The notes beneath the pieces are model-generated. The model was not told where the DNA came from. It worked only from the letters and a program-made list of their open reading frames with translations, and did no database searches. The position numbers and the translations under genes were made by a program. 64,000 nt of DNA from positions 62,001-126,000 of the forward strand of contig JBKHJO010000001.1 in the NCBI GenBank assembly GCA_046538105.1. Direction: 5' to 3'. Positions 24,721-33,022 of this stretch are shown here, one piece after another (the first letter of the stretch is position 1; every line of letters starts with the position of its first letter). Origin of the DNA: JAWLEV01 sp046538105. Its GTDB lineage: Bacteria > Chloroflexota > Anaerolineae > UBA1429.

Positions 24721-26310
24721 ATGCCGAATCTAGAACAGCCTAATGCCAATGAGGCACTAAGCCGGACGCGCAATCGCTCCCAGGATGTGGTGCCCAGTTC
24801 GGGAATATGTTCGCGTTGTATCGATGGGTGTACGGGCAACTGTGTGGTCTGGCAGACCACTTTTCGGGGACGCGAGCTACTGTATCCCGATCCCTTTGGT
24901 TCGCTGACTGCGGGAGGCGACAAGGATTACCCCGTGGACTATTCTCATCTGAATATCCAGGGATATGCACAGGGGGCCAAGGGGCTAAAAGAGGAACCGA
25001 CACCAGATAACACTCTCTTTACCATGGTGGACACTGAGCTTGAGATAGGTACCGAAAACAAAGAGAAACTATGTATGCCTATCATCAGCGGCGCGCTAGG
25101 ATCTACAGAGATCGCCCGAGTAAACTGGGACCATTTCGCCGTGGGGGCGGCCATCTCGGGGGTGGTATTGACCTGTGGGGAGAACGTGTGTGGCATCGAC
25201 CCCGAACTGGAGTTGGGAGAGAATGGTCGGGTTATAGACTCACCGGAGCTTCGCCGCCGCGTGGAGGTGTATCGCCGCTGGTATGAAGGATATGGCGGAA
25301 TCCACGTGCAGATGAACGTGGAGGATACAAACTTTGGTGTCGCTGAATACGCCGTCGGCGAACTGGAAGTGGACGCCGTCGAACTCAAGTGGGGCCAGGG
25401 CGCCAAGTGCATCGGTGGCGAGATCAAGGTGGATTCCTTGGAGCGGGCTTTGGAGCTCCAGAGCCGCGGTTATCTGGTGACACCGAATCCCTCTAACCCG
25501 GCCGTTCAAAGAGCGTACGGGGATGGGGCACTTCAGGAATTTGAGCGTCATTCACGCCTTGGATTCATCGACAAGGAATCGTTTGCAGGGGAGGTCGAGA
25601 GATTGCGCGGTCTCGGAGCCAAGCGGGTGACCCTCAAGACGGGTGCCTATCCCATGCGCGAATTGGCCCAAGCCCTCAAGTGGTCTTCCGATCTGGAATT
25701 GGACCTGGTGACCATCGACGGCGCTGGCGGCGGCACGGGGATGAGTCCCTGGCGTATGATGTGTGAGTGGGGCGTGCCGACGATCTATCTGGAGGCCATG
25801 ACCTACGATCTGTGCCAGATGCTGGACGAGCAAGGAGCCTATATCCCCGATATCGCCATAGGTGGTGGACTTTCCACCGAGGATCACATCTTTAAGGTGC
25901 TGGCCATGGGTGCTCCCTATGTGGACGCCGTTTGCCTGGGCCGCGCCATCATGATTCCGGGAATGGTGGGCAAGAACGCCGAGACCTGGCTTGAGGAGGA
26001 TAGGCTTCCACGGAGGCTGTCCTCGTATGGTGATTCGGTGGAGGAGATCTTTGTGAACTATGAGGAACTTAAGGAAAAGTACGGATCTGAAGTGGACGAT
26101 CTTCCCCTTGGTGCCATCGGGATGTATTCCTATGTGGACAAACTAAAAGTTGGACTTCAGCAGTTGATGGCAGGAAGCCGCAACTTTAGCCTGGATACCA
26201 TCTCGCGCAGGGACGTCATGGCCCTCACGCGGGAGGCTGAGGATGTGACCGGCCTTGACTATGTGATGGATGCCTACAGGGCAGAGGCGGAGGAGATAAT
26301 AAAGGGATAG
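24721..26310 (+). CDS. FMN-binding glutamate-synthase-like protein with N-terminal Cys cluster
   Basis: A 529-residue protein built around the FMN/glutamate-binding barrel of glutamate synthase. Family features are VELKWGQGAKCIGG, RVTLKTGAYPMRELAQAL, LVTIDGAGGGTGMSPWRMM and the phosphate-binding PDIAIGGGLSTEDHIFKVLA near GAPYVDAVCLGRA. There is no glutaminase domain. The N-terminus has CSRCIDGCTGNC (about residues 29-40), which could hold an iron-sulfur cluster. Such stand-alone proteins are of uncertain reaction; some relatives are archaeal-type glutamate synthase subunits. GGAAAGGAGATAGT precedes the ATG at 24721. It is monocistronic, ended by a strong hairpin. Confidence 0.9.
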   Translation: MPNLEQPNANEALSRTRNRSQDVVPSSGICSRCIDGCTGNCVVWQTTFRGRELLYPDPFGSLTAGGDKDYPVDYSHLNIQGYAQGAKGLKEEPTPDNTLFTMVDTELEIGTENKEKLCMPIISGALGSTEIARVNWDHFAVGAAISGVVLTCGENVCGIDPELELGENGRVIDSPELRRRVEVYRRWYEGYGGIHVQMNVEDTNFGVAEYAVGELEVDAVELKWGQGAKCIGGEIKVDSLERALELQSRGYLVTPNPSNPAVQRAYGDGALQEFERHSRLGFIDKESFAGEVERLRGLGAKRVTLKTGAYPMRELAQALKWSSDLELDLVTIDGAGGGTGMSPWRMMCEWGVPTIYLEAMTYDLCQMLDEQGAYIPDIAIGGGLSTEDHIFKVLAMGAPYVDAVCLGRAIMIPGMVGKNAETWLEEDRLPRRLSSYGDSVEEIFVNYEELKEKYGSEVDDLPLGAIGMYSYVDKLKVGLQQLMAGSRNFSLDTISRRDVMALTREAEDVTGLDYVMDAYRAEAEEIIKG

Positions 26311-26332
26311 CGTCCCCTCTGTATGTAAGTGG

Positions 26333-26363
26333 AGAGCCGCTCTTGGCCAAGAGCGGCTCTTTT
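26333..26363. terminator. Bidirectional rho-independent terminator
   Basis: A perfect 14-bp palindrome AGAGCCGCTCTTGG/CCAAGAGCGGCTCT is followed by T residues, between convergent genes. Confidence 0.85.
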
Positions 26364-26395
26364 GACTGCACGATGGAGCGCCCATCCTCGGCGAT

Positions 26396-27844
26396 TCACG
26401 TATCTTTTCGAGTCTCCAATTGTTCGCGAAGGATCTGGCGTACGAGCTGCACATTGGCCTGGCCCTGGGTGGCCTGCATCACCTGGCCGATAAAGAAGCC
26501 AAACACCTCTTCTTTACCTTCCAGATATTGTTGTAACGGTCCGGGATTCTCATCGAGTACATCTTCTACGATCGATTTCAGTTTCTCCTGATCGCTGATC
26601 TGAGTCAGACCCTCGCGCTCCACGATGGCCTCCGGCGGCTCACCGGTCTCAAACATCTCATCCAGGACGTCCTTGGCCACCGTGGCGTTGATGGCATCCT
26701 CGGCCAAGAGGTCCAGGAGTTCGGCCACGTGCTGAGGTTCGATGGCCAACTCGTCGATATCGACGGTATGCTCGTGCATCAGGCGGAATACCTCTCCCAC
26801 AACCCAGTTCGCCACTGTCTGTGGTTCGACCTCCTCTTCCAGTTCTAGGAGCACGGCCTCAAAGTAATTGGCCACTGCGCTATCCTCGACAAGCAGGGCG
26901 GCATCCTCGGATTTTATGTCATACTCTGCTACAAAGCGCTCGCGCTTTTCGTCGGGCAGTTCGGGCAGGCGCTCGCGCATTTGCTCGACGAATTGGTCGT
27001 CGAGATCCAAGGGCGGAAGATCCGGTTCTGGAAAGTAGCGATAGTCCTCGGCGAACTCTTTTGAGCGCTGGAACACGGTGCGGTGCGCGGCCTCGTCCCA
27101 TCCCATGGTCACCTGTTGCACTCGTTCGCCCTTTGTTAAAAGTTCAGCCTGACGCTCTATTTCGTAGGCGATGGCCTGACGCACGGCGCGGAAGGAATTG
27201 AGATTTTTCACCTCCACTTTGGTGCCGAATTCTGTCGCTCCTGCGGGACGAATAGAGACGTTGGCCTCACAGCGCATGGCTCCCTCAGCCATATTTCCCG
27301 TGCTCACACCCAGGTAGCGCAAAATGGTGCGCAGTTTTGTGAGATAAGCGTGGGCCTGTTCGGCATTGGTCATGTCTGCCTCGGAGACGATCTCCATCAG
27401 GGGCACCCCGGCGCGGTTAAAGTCGATCAGGCTGCTGTCGTGCTCGTGAATCAACTTGGCCGTGTCCTCTTCCAGGTGTACACGGCGGATGCGTATGGTT
27501 TTGGTCTCCCCATTGGATGTGATATCCAGATGGCCGTCGACGCAGAGGGGGAAATCGTACTGGGAGATCTGGTATCCTTTGGGCAGATCAGGATAGGGAT
27601 AGTTCTTGCGATCGAATTTGCTGAATTCGGGAATGTGGCAGTGGAGAGCCAGGCCGGTCAGAATGGTGGCCTCGACGGCAGCCTGGTTAATGACTGGCAG
27701 CGCGCCGGGCATGCTGAGGCATACGGGACATACCCGTGTGTTAGGTGGGGCGGCAGCATAGTCAGCGGCGCAGCCACAGAACATCTTGGACTTGGTAAGT
27801 AACTGGGCATGAACCTCCATGCCGATTACCGTCTCGTATTCCAT
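26396..27844 (-). CDS. gatB: Aspartyl/glutamyl-tRNA amidotransferase subunit B
   Basis: The 482-residue GatB is the kinase/amidotransferase subunit of GatCAB, which converts Glu-tRNA(Gln) and Asp-tRNA(Asn) to the amides. Motifs seen are YETVIGMEVHAQLLTKSKMF, CPVCLSMPGALPVIN, KNYFYPDLPKGY-like FDRKNYPYPDLPKGYQISQY, DFNRAGVPLMEIVSEADM and MRCEANVSIRP. The C-terminal YqeY-like helical tail is present. The length is normal. GatA and GatC are not in the window. It lies 77 bases after the UroD-like gene on the same strand. Confidence 0.97.
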   Translation of the reverse strand: MEYETVIGMEVHAQLLTKSKMFCGCAADYAAAPPNTRVCPVCLSMPGALPVINQAAVEATILTGLALHCHIPEFSKFDRKNYPYPDLPKGYQISQYDFPLCVDGHLDITSNGETKTIRIRRVHLEEDTAKLIHEHDSSLIDFNRAGVPLMEIVSEADMTNAEQAHAYLTKLRTILRYLGVSTGNMAEGAMRCEANVSIRPAGATEFGTKVEVKNLNSFRAVRQAIAYEIERQAELLTKGERVQQVTMGWDEAAHRTVFQRSKEFAEDYRYFPEPDLPPLDLDDQFVEQMRERLPELPDEKRERFVAEYDIKSEDAALLVEDSAVANYFEAVLLELEEEVEPQTVANWVVGEVFRLMHEHTVDIDELAIEPQHVAELLDLLAEDAINATVAKDVLDEMFETGEPPEAIVEREGLTQISDQEKLKSIVEDVLDENPGPLQQYLEGKEEVFGFFIGQVMQATQGQANVQLVRQILREQLETRKDT

Positions 27845-27920
27845 CCTCTTCCCTCTTTTTTTCTATCCCAATCGACTTTTCATCATAACGAACAGAACGA
27901 TCTATTTCTTGATACCCGTG

Positions 27921-29006
27921 TCAATACTGGCCGTACTGATCCAGGGTCTCAAAGACTGCTGCCAGGTTCTCCCAGGGGATATCTGGTGTCACGCCGTTCC
28001 CCGGCGAGGCCATCCAGCCGCCTCCGGGCATGAGGCCCTCACATTGCTCCCGAATCATACGCCGTACGTCGTCGGGGGTGCCGTGCTTGAGGTCGCGCTG
28101 GAGGCCGATGGTGCCCTCCATGGCGATGCGATCGCCAAAGCGTCGCTTGATATCATAGATATCCATGCTCTCGGCCTGTACCGTGATGAGGGAGGAGACC
28201 CCGATATCGATCAGGTCTGGTATGATGGGCACATAGTAGCCGTCGGAGTGATAGCGGAAATGGATGTCAGGGTCCACCTCCTTGATGGCCTCGATGACGG
28301 CGGCCATACGGGGCTTGAGCCACTCCCTCCACATGTCCGGTCCGAGTATCATGCTTTTCTGGCTGCCCACATCGTCGTTCATGGCGATCATGTCAACCCC
28401 CGCCTTGGCGAAACGGATTGCCTGGGCGATACGGATGTCGGTGATCCTGGTGAGGAGGGCGTCGGCGAATTCCTCATGGACATAAAAATCCTCAAATAAT
28501 TTGACTTCCGAACGTAACGTCCAGGCGGTCTGAAAGATCCACCCCAGGTGGGCGCTGACGGGATACCCCGCCTCCTGAAGTTTCCGGATCTCTCCTTCCA
28601 GGTGGTCGTGGCGCCACTCGCCCACATAGTCGGGAAAGGGATAGTTCTCTATCTCTTCCACGGCGGAAAAGTCGCGCATGGGTGAGAGGGGGGCGGACAG
28701 GTGGTGAAGATGAGCCGGGCGCATGGCCACGCCCCATTCGGAATGGTAGGGATTGGACCACTCCAGGCTCCATTCCACATCCAGATCCTGGAAATATCGC
28801 CCAAAGCGCTCCTCCAGGTTAGGCAGGGGGTCGGGGCGCCGAAAGCCGACGCTGGCCAGGTCCCAATCCCAGTACGCCGCCGGATCCTCGTGGCCAGTTT
28901 GGGCACGGAATTCCTCAAGCACGTCCGGCGTGAGATTGGCAAAGCGGGGCACGCGGTCCGGCTCCTCGTGCTGCAGCGTGGTCAACACGCGCTCGCGATG
29001 ATTCAT
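27921..29006 (-). CDS. Uroporphyrinogen-decarboxylase-like protein, catabolic-operon type
   Basis: The 361-residue product opens MNHRERVLTTLQHEEPDRVP, typical of non-haem UroD-like proteins. It has DMIAMNDDVGSQKSMILGPD, FRYHSDGYYVPIIPDLIDIG and GDRIAMEGTIGLQ. The HSDG motif replaces the HxC zinc motif of the corrinoid methyltransferases; no cysteine is nearby. Related genes are common in sugar-utilisation loci of environmental bacteria, with unproven function. GGAGAAATCACAC precedes the ATG. It is the last gene of a four-gene minus-strand operon with a sulfatase-like enzyme, an aldo/keto reductase and an unknown protein. Confidence 0.87.
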   Translation of the reverse strand: MNHRERVLTTLQHEEPDRVPRFANLTPDVLEEFRAQTGHEDPAAYWDWDLASVGFRRPDPLPNLEERFGRYFQDLDVEWSLEWSNPYHSEWGVAMRPAHLHHLSAPLSPMRDFSAVEEIENYPFPDYVGEWRHDHLEGEIRKLQEAGYPVSAHLGWIFQTAWTLRSEVKLFEDFYVHEEFADALLTRITDIRIAQAIRFAKAGVDMIAMNDDVGSQKSMILGPDMWREWLKPRMAAVIEAIKEVDPDIHFRYHSDGYYVPIIPDLIDIGVSSLITVQAESMDIYDIKRRFGDRIAMEGTIGLQRDLKHGTPDDVRRMIREQCEGLMPGGGWMASPGNGVTPDIPWENLAAVFETLDQYGQY

Positions 29007-29037
29007 GTGTGATTTCTCCTTGCAAGCCCAAATAGGG

Positions 29038-30231
29038 TTAGTCCAGTTCTTCCGGTGGCCAGGGATCCAGCGTGGCGCCCGAGGGATGGGGTCCTATGGG
29101 ACGGAAGGGTACCTTCTCTACAGGCGCGTATTCGATGGCCAGATGGGGCGTGTACAGTTTGACGTGGTCGCAATGGCGTGAGACCATGGCCGTGGCCAAA
29201 ATGCCGGTGGTGAGCAGGGTGCGCTCCACGGGATAGGTGGGCTGGCCCGTCAGGAACATCTCCTCGACGTTCAGGCTCAGGTAGCTAAAGTGCGCGTGGG
29301 GCCCACCGCTTTGCAGGTGGAATTCGCAGGTCTCTATGGTGCCCTCGGCCCGACCGGCAAAGGCGAAACTGGTGCTGTATCCATTGAGCATGAGGACGGC
29401 GGCGCACAGTCCGTCCCGATAGGTCAGGAGAAAGGCTACGGGTTCCTCGACAAGTTCGGGGGCTTTTTTCCAGGGGCCCTCGGTTTCCTCGATAGCCCCG
29501 CCCGCCGCCTTGGCGAGGGCGGCATGTTGGGGATTTTTCTCCAGCCAGCGCCAAACATCGTTTCCCTCCAGGCATTGTACGCTCTCCACACCCGTCTCGC
29601 CTCCCTGTCGACGTTCCACCATGCACTGCAGTGTCTCCAGGGCATGGAAACCGTATGATTCTGTGGGCCCGTACCCTATGGCCACCGCCGCTTCCATGGG
29701 CGTCCCCAGGGGATATTCCAGATGCGGTTTCCTCCAGCAGACGGGCAGGGAGGAGCCGGCCATAAAGGGGATATGCAGTTCGTCGGCGCGGGCGTACATC
29801 CATTTGGCGTCGTGCCAATTATAAGACAGGTGCTTGTCGCTGAAGACGGGCACACTCTCACCCGTAGAGCTGAGGGTGCCAGAAACCTGCTCGAAAAAGT
29901 GACGGCGGGGATAGAGTTTTTGCCCCTTCTCGTTCAACGGATAATCGCCATGCTCGCCGACGATGAGCACGCTGTCCACGGCCAGATCCTCGCCACCCAG
30001 GGTCAAGGCGCTACGGATGCTGGGATAGATGGGCACGTCAAAGGCTTTTGCCGTCTCCACGCCCGTATCGGTCTCGTTGATCTGATCGAGATACATGGAG
30101 GCGATCTCCACACGGGGAGCATGGAGCCCCTCATCGGTCGGAAATCCACGCAGGAATTTTCCCACGATAACGTCGGCGTGGGAGCGAGGACGATATTCGG
30201 TCACGATGGCGGCTATTTTTTTCTCGGTCAA
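29038..30231 (-). CDS. Conserved protein of unknown function
   Basis: A 397-residue soluble protein I cannot assign. It begins with a Rossmann-like strand, KIAAIVTEYRPRSHADVIVG, then ASMYLDQINETDTG, SVLIVGEHGDYPLNEKGQ and MAGSSLPVCWRKPHLEYPLG. It ends with a proline-rich tail. The early part looks like a nucleotide- or sugar-binding fold; the later beta-rich part (about 240-390) is unknown. I set the start at the TTG at 30231, five bases after AAAGGAGG. An upstream Met at 30267 has no such site. It sits between the aldo/keto reductase and the UroD-like gene with short gaps. Confidence 0.8.
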   Translation of the reverse strand: MTEKKIAAIVTEYRPRSHADVIVGKFLRGFPTDEGLHAPRVEIASMYLDQINETDTGVETAKAFDVPIYPSIRSALTLGGEDLAVDSVLIVGEHGDYPLNEKGQKLYPRRHFFEQVSGTLSSTGESVPVFSDKHLSYNWHDAKWMYARADELHIPFMAGSSLPVCWRKPHLEYPLGTPMEAAVAIGYGPTESYGFHALETLQCMVERRQGGETGVESVQCLEGNDVWRWLEKNPQHAALAKAAGGAIEETEGPWKKAPELVEEPVAFLLTYRDGLCAAVLMLNGYSTSFAFAGRAEGTIETCEFHLQSGGPHAHFSYLSLNVEEMFLTGQPTYPVERTLLTTGILATAMVSRHCDHVKLYTPHLAIEYAPVEKVPFRPIGPHPSGATLDPWPPEELD

Positions 30232-30295
30232 GGTGTCCTCCTTTATGGTTCGCAGCATATACGGCAATCTGGCCTGGGATTATCGCCGGAGATGC

Positions 30296-31171
30296 TTAAT
30301 CGACGAAACGGTGGTGCAGTGCCTCCAGATCGATTCTGGCATCCAAGTCATCGGAGATGGCGTCGTTGATCTCTACAAAGCGGGGTTGGCGCATGCCGAT
30401 GAGGGCCACATCCACATAGGGATCGGAGAGGACATAGTTGAGTAAGAGTTCTCCCACCTCCAACGGCGGTATCTCTGGAAAGCGATCGGCCATCAGCCGT
30501 TGGAAAACGCCGCTGGTCATGGGTCGCATGAGGACGATGCCCATCTCCTGTGCTTCCGCCTCGCGGATAATGCCCTCATCGTTCTCAAAATCGGAGGGGT
30601 GTTGATACATGAGATTGTAGCGCACCTGCATCACGTCAAAGGCGCCGGAGGCGATCAATCTCTCCACCCCGCCCGAGGGCCCTTCGCAGGTGAATCCCAG
30701 GAAGCGCACTTTTTTCTCCTCGCGCAGCGCCCGCAGCGCGTCCAGCCCTCTCTGATTGAGGATCTCGTCGGCTTCTCCCTTGTTGTGCCAGCCGCCGTGA
30801 AACTGGATCACGTCGATGACATCTGTTTGCAGACGGCGCAGGCTATCCTCCACGCTTTGGCGGATGGTTGTCGGCGACGACCAGCGGCCCTCTCCCCCGC
30901 TGATCTTGGTGGCCAGGATCACGTCGTCGCGGTGCCCCTTGAGGGCGTTGCCCACCATCTCCTCGCTGCGGCCGTCGCCATAGGCCGGTGCCGTATCGAA
31001 GTAGTTGTAACCCAGTTCCAGAGCCCGATGGATAGTTGCTGTCGTGGCCCGCTGTGCCTCACGGGAAAAGGGATCCCATTTCCCCATATAGTTGGGGATG
31101 CCGAACTGGGCCCCGCCTACTCCTACCTCGGATACTTTTAGGCCCGTTCTGCCAAGTGTTCGATATCGCAT
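30296..31171 (-). CDS. Aldo/keto reductase
   Basis: A 291-residue TIM-barrel NAD(P)-dependent oxidoreductase. It opens MRYRTLGRTGLKVSEVGVGG and has FDTAPAYGDGRSEEMVGNAL (catalytic Asp and Tyr), VILATKISG (Lys) and VIQFHGGW (His). It ends with RPMTSGVFQRLM-type strands. It lacks the extra C-terminal 4Fe-4S domain that some relatives have. AGGAGATACT precedes the ATG. It lies 38 bases after the sulfatase-like gene. In this setting it probably oxidises or reduces a sugar; the substrate is unknown. Confidence 0.93.
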   Translation of the reverse strand: MRYRTLGRTGLKVSEVGVGGAQFGIPNYMGKWDPFSREAQRATTATIHRALELGYNYFDTAPAYGDGRSEEMVGNALKGHRDDVILATKISGGEGRWSSPTTIRQSVEDSLRRLQTDVIDVIQFHGGWHNKGEADEILNQRGLDALRALREEKKVRFLGFTCEGPSGGVERLIASGAFDVMQVRYNLMYQHPSDFENDEGIIREAEAQEMGIVLMRPMTSGVFQRLMADRFPEIPPLEVGELLLNYVLSDPYVDVALIGMRQPRFVEINDAISDDLDARIDLEALHHRFVD

Positions 31172-31209
31172 AGTATCTCCTGATATGTCACATGGAAAAT
31201 CTTGACGTG

Positions 31210-32910
31210 CTAGATCACGGCCCCTCGCGGCGTGCCGGACATGAGATCGGCCGTCCTATAGTACTGGGCGCGGGCCCTCACACAGGCGCGGGGATCCAGT
31301 TCATATAGTTCTTCAAGGGTCATGGTACGGATCTCCTGATCCTCGAAATCGTCGGTGACATAGGTTTCGGCCTGCTCTCTGTCTGGCGTGGCCAGCCATT
31401 TGCCCTCGTTATCCCGAAAGACGTAGAGGGTGCTGTCCTCGCGTATGGCGATCTCTCCCTCCGTACATCGCTTTGCCTCTCCATCCTTTCGGAAGGGAGC
31501 TATGCCCGCCTCCGGGGCCCCGTGTGCCTCCAGGAACTGGATCAGGATGCTGTGCATCTGCTCTGCGATGTCCTGACGTTCGGCGATGAGGTTCTCGGTC
31601 TGTGTGGGATCTTCCTGCAGATCGTACAGCTCAGACAGCATATCGTAGGGGGCGCAGATGTAGCTCCATCGCTCGTTGGTCACCGTGCGGGCGCACACCT
31701 CGCTGCGGGCGCCGGCCATGCCGTCGAACTCTACGGAGGTATCGGACACGCCCTCCATGGGCTCATAGATAAAGCGCCCCGAGATGGCGGCGTCGTGCAC
31801 GCTATCCGTCTCTCCTTGAAGTAAAGGAAGGAGCGATTTGCCCTGTACCGTGTCGGGGATGTCCAGGCCAAAAACGTCGAGGATGGTGGGCATCACGTCG
31901 GGGGGCTGTACCAGGGCGGGAAGGCGCTCTCCTGCACCGAGGCCCTGAGGATGACGTATCATCATGCTCACGTGACAGGAGGGCTCGTAGAGGTTGCCCA
32001 GCAGATCACCCGGCTTGCCGAGGAGATCTTGCTCTCCCATGAGGTAGCCGTGATCTGAGAGGTGGATGATCAATGCCTCGTCATCCAGTCCCAGGGCGTG
32101 GATCTTGTTCAGAAGGTGGCCCACGTTGCGGTCCACCATGGTGACCTCGCCGGCATAGCGGGCGCGAATGTCGTTCAGTTCCGCCTCGGTGAGATAGTCT
32201 GTGCGGCCATATTGCGGGTAGATGATCTCCTGTCCCTCGTAGGAGGGATCGGCGTAGCGGGCATAATCATAGGGCGGGGGATCAAAGGGCTCGTGCGGGT
32301 CCCACGTGTCCACCCACAGGAAAAAATCCTCGTGGGTATAATTGTCGTCCAGCCAGTCCATGGCGGCATGGATCGTCTTGGGAGCCATATAGTCTCGCTC
32401 ATAGCGACGGGAGTATCTGTTGCGCAGGATGCGTCTCATCTTGGGCAGATCGCCGCGCATCTGGTGGGGCAGGCAGGGAAGTTCAATGGGATGGGGGGCC
32501 GTGATCCACTGATCGCCGTGTTGCCCCCGGACCCAGTCCCAGCCGTCGAATCCCCTGCGGAAGCCATAGCCGTCGCTTCCCATGGGTAGCGTATCGAAGA
32601 AGAGCTGGGTGACGATGCCAGCCTCTTCCAGTGCTTCCGCCAGGAGCACGTCGTCGGGGCGCAGGGGCTCCCATCCCGTCTCCATAAAGCCCCAGCGGCC
32701 GGTGAACAGGTCGCGCCGGTTGGGTACCGTGGGATAGGAGGCGATATAGCAGCGGTCAAAGAGGGCCGATTCGCCGGCCAGGTGGTCGAGATTTGGGGTC
32801 TCGATAAAGGGCTCCCCCTCGTGGCCGGGACGATCCCAGGGCGCCGGTACCCCATAGGCATTGACATGGTCACGCCGCAGACTGTCGTTCATGATGACGA
32901 TGACTTTCAT
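31210..32910 (-). CDS. Alkaline-phosphatase-superfamily 'sulfatase' with threonine at the nucleophile position
   Basis: A 566-residue sulfatase-fold enzyme. The metal site is seen at the start (VIMNDSLRRDH) and in LIIHLSDHGYLMGEQDLLGK. The active-site loop, normally C/S-x-P-x-R, reads T61-V-P-N-R (YPTVPNRRDLFTG). A Thr cannot become the formylglycine that sulfatases need, but Thr is the natural nucleophile in the phosphodiesterase and phosphoglycerol-transferase branches. The family's usual C-terminal subdomain is present. No signal peptide is seen, so it is probably cytoplasmic. GAGGAGGCAAAACAG precedes the ATG. It is first in the four-gene operon ending at 27921. Confidence 0.85.
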   Translation of the reverse strand: MKVIVIMNDSLRRDHVNAYGVPAPWDRPGHEGEPFIETPNLDHLAGESALFDRCYIASYPTVPNRRDLFTGRWGFMETGWEPLRPDDVLLAEALEEAGIVTQLFFDTLPMGSDGYGFRRGFDGWDWVRGQHGDQWITAPHPIELPCLPHQMRGDLPKMRRILRNRYSRRYERDYMAPKTIHAAMDWLDDNYTHEDFFLWVDTWDPHEPFDPPPYDYARYADPSYEGQEIIYPQYGRTDYLTEAELNDIRARYAGEVTMVDRNVGHLLNKIHALGLDDEALIIHLSDHGYLMGEQDLLGKPGDLLGNLYEPSCHVSMMIRHPQGLGAGERLPALVQPPDVMPTILDVFGLDIPDTVQGKSLLPLLQGETDSVHDAAISGRFIYEPMEGVSDTSVEFDGMAGARSEVCARTVTNERWSYICAPYDMLSELYDLQEDPTQTENLIAERQDIAEQMHSILIQFLEAHGAPEAGIAPFRKDGEAKRCTEGEIAIREDSTLYVFRDNEGKWLATPDREQAETYVTDDFEDQEIRTMTLEELYELDPRACVRARAQYYRTADLMSGTPRGAVI

Positions 32911-33022
32911 CTGTTTTGCCTCCTCTGGCAGGGGGTAAATCGCTACCTAGTGAACTCTGAGACAGGAGATGCTACGATTTCATCTTGCGCAGAGCGCTTA
33001 CTTTGGCATGGTGATAATTCCT

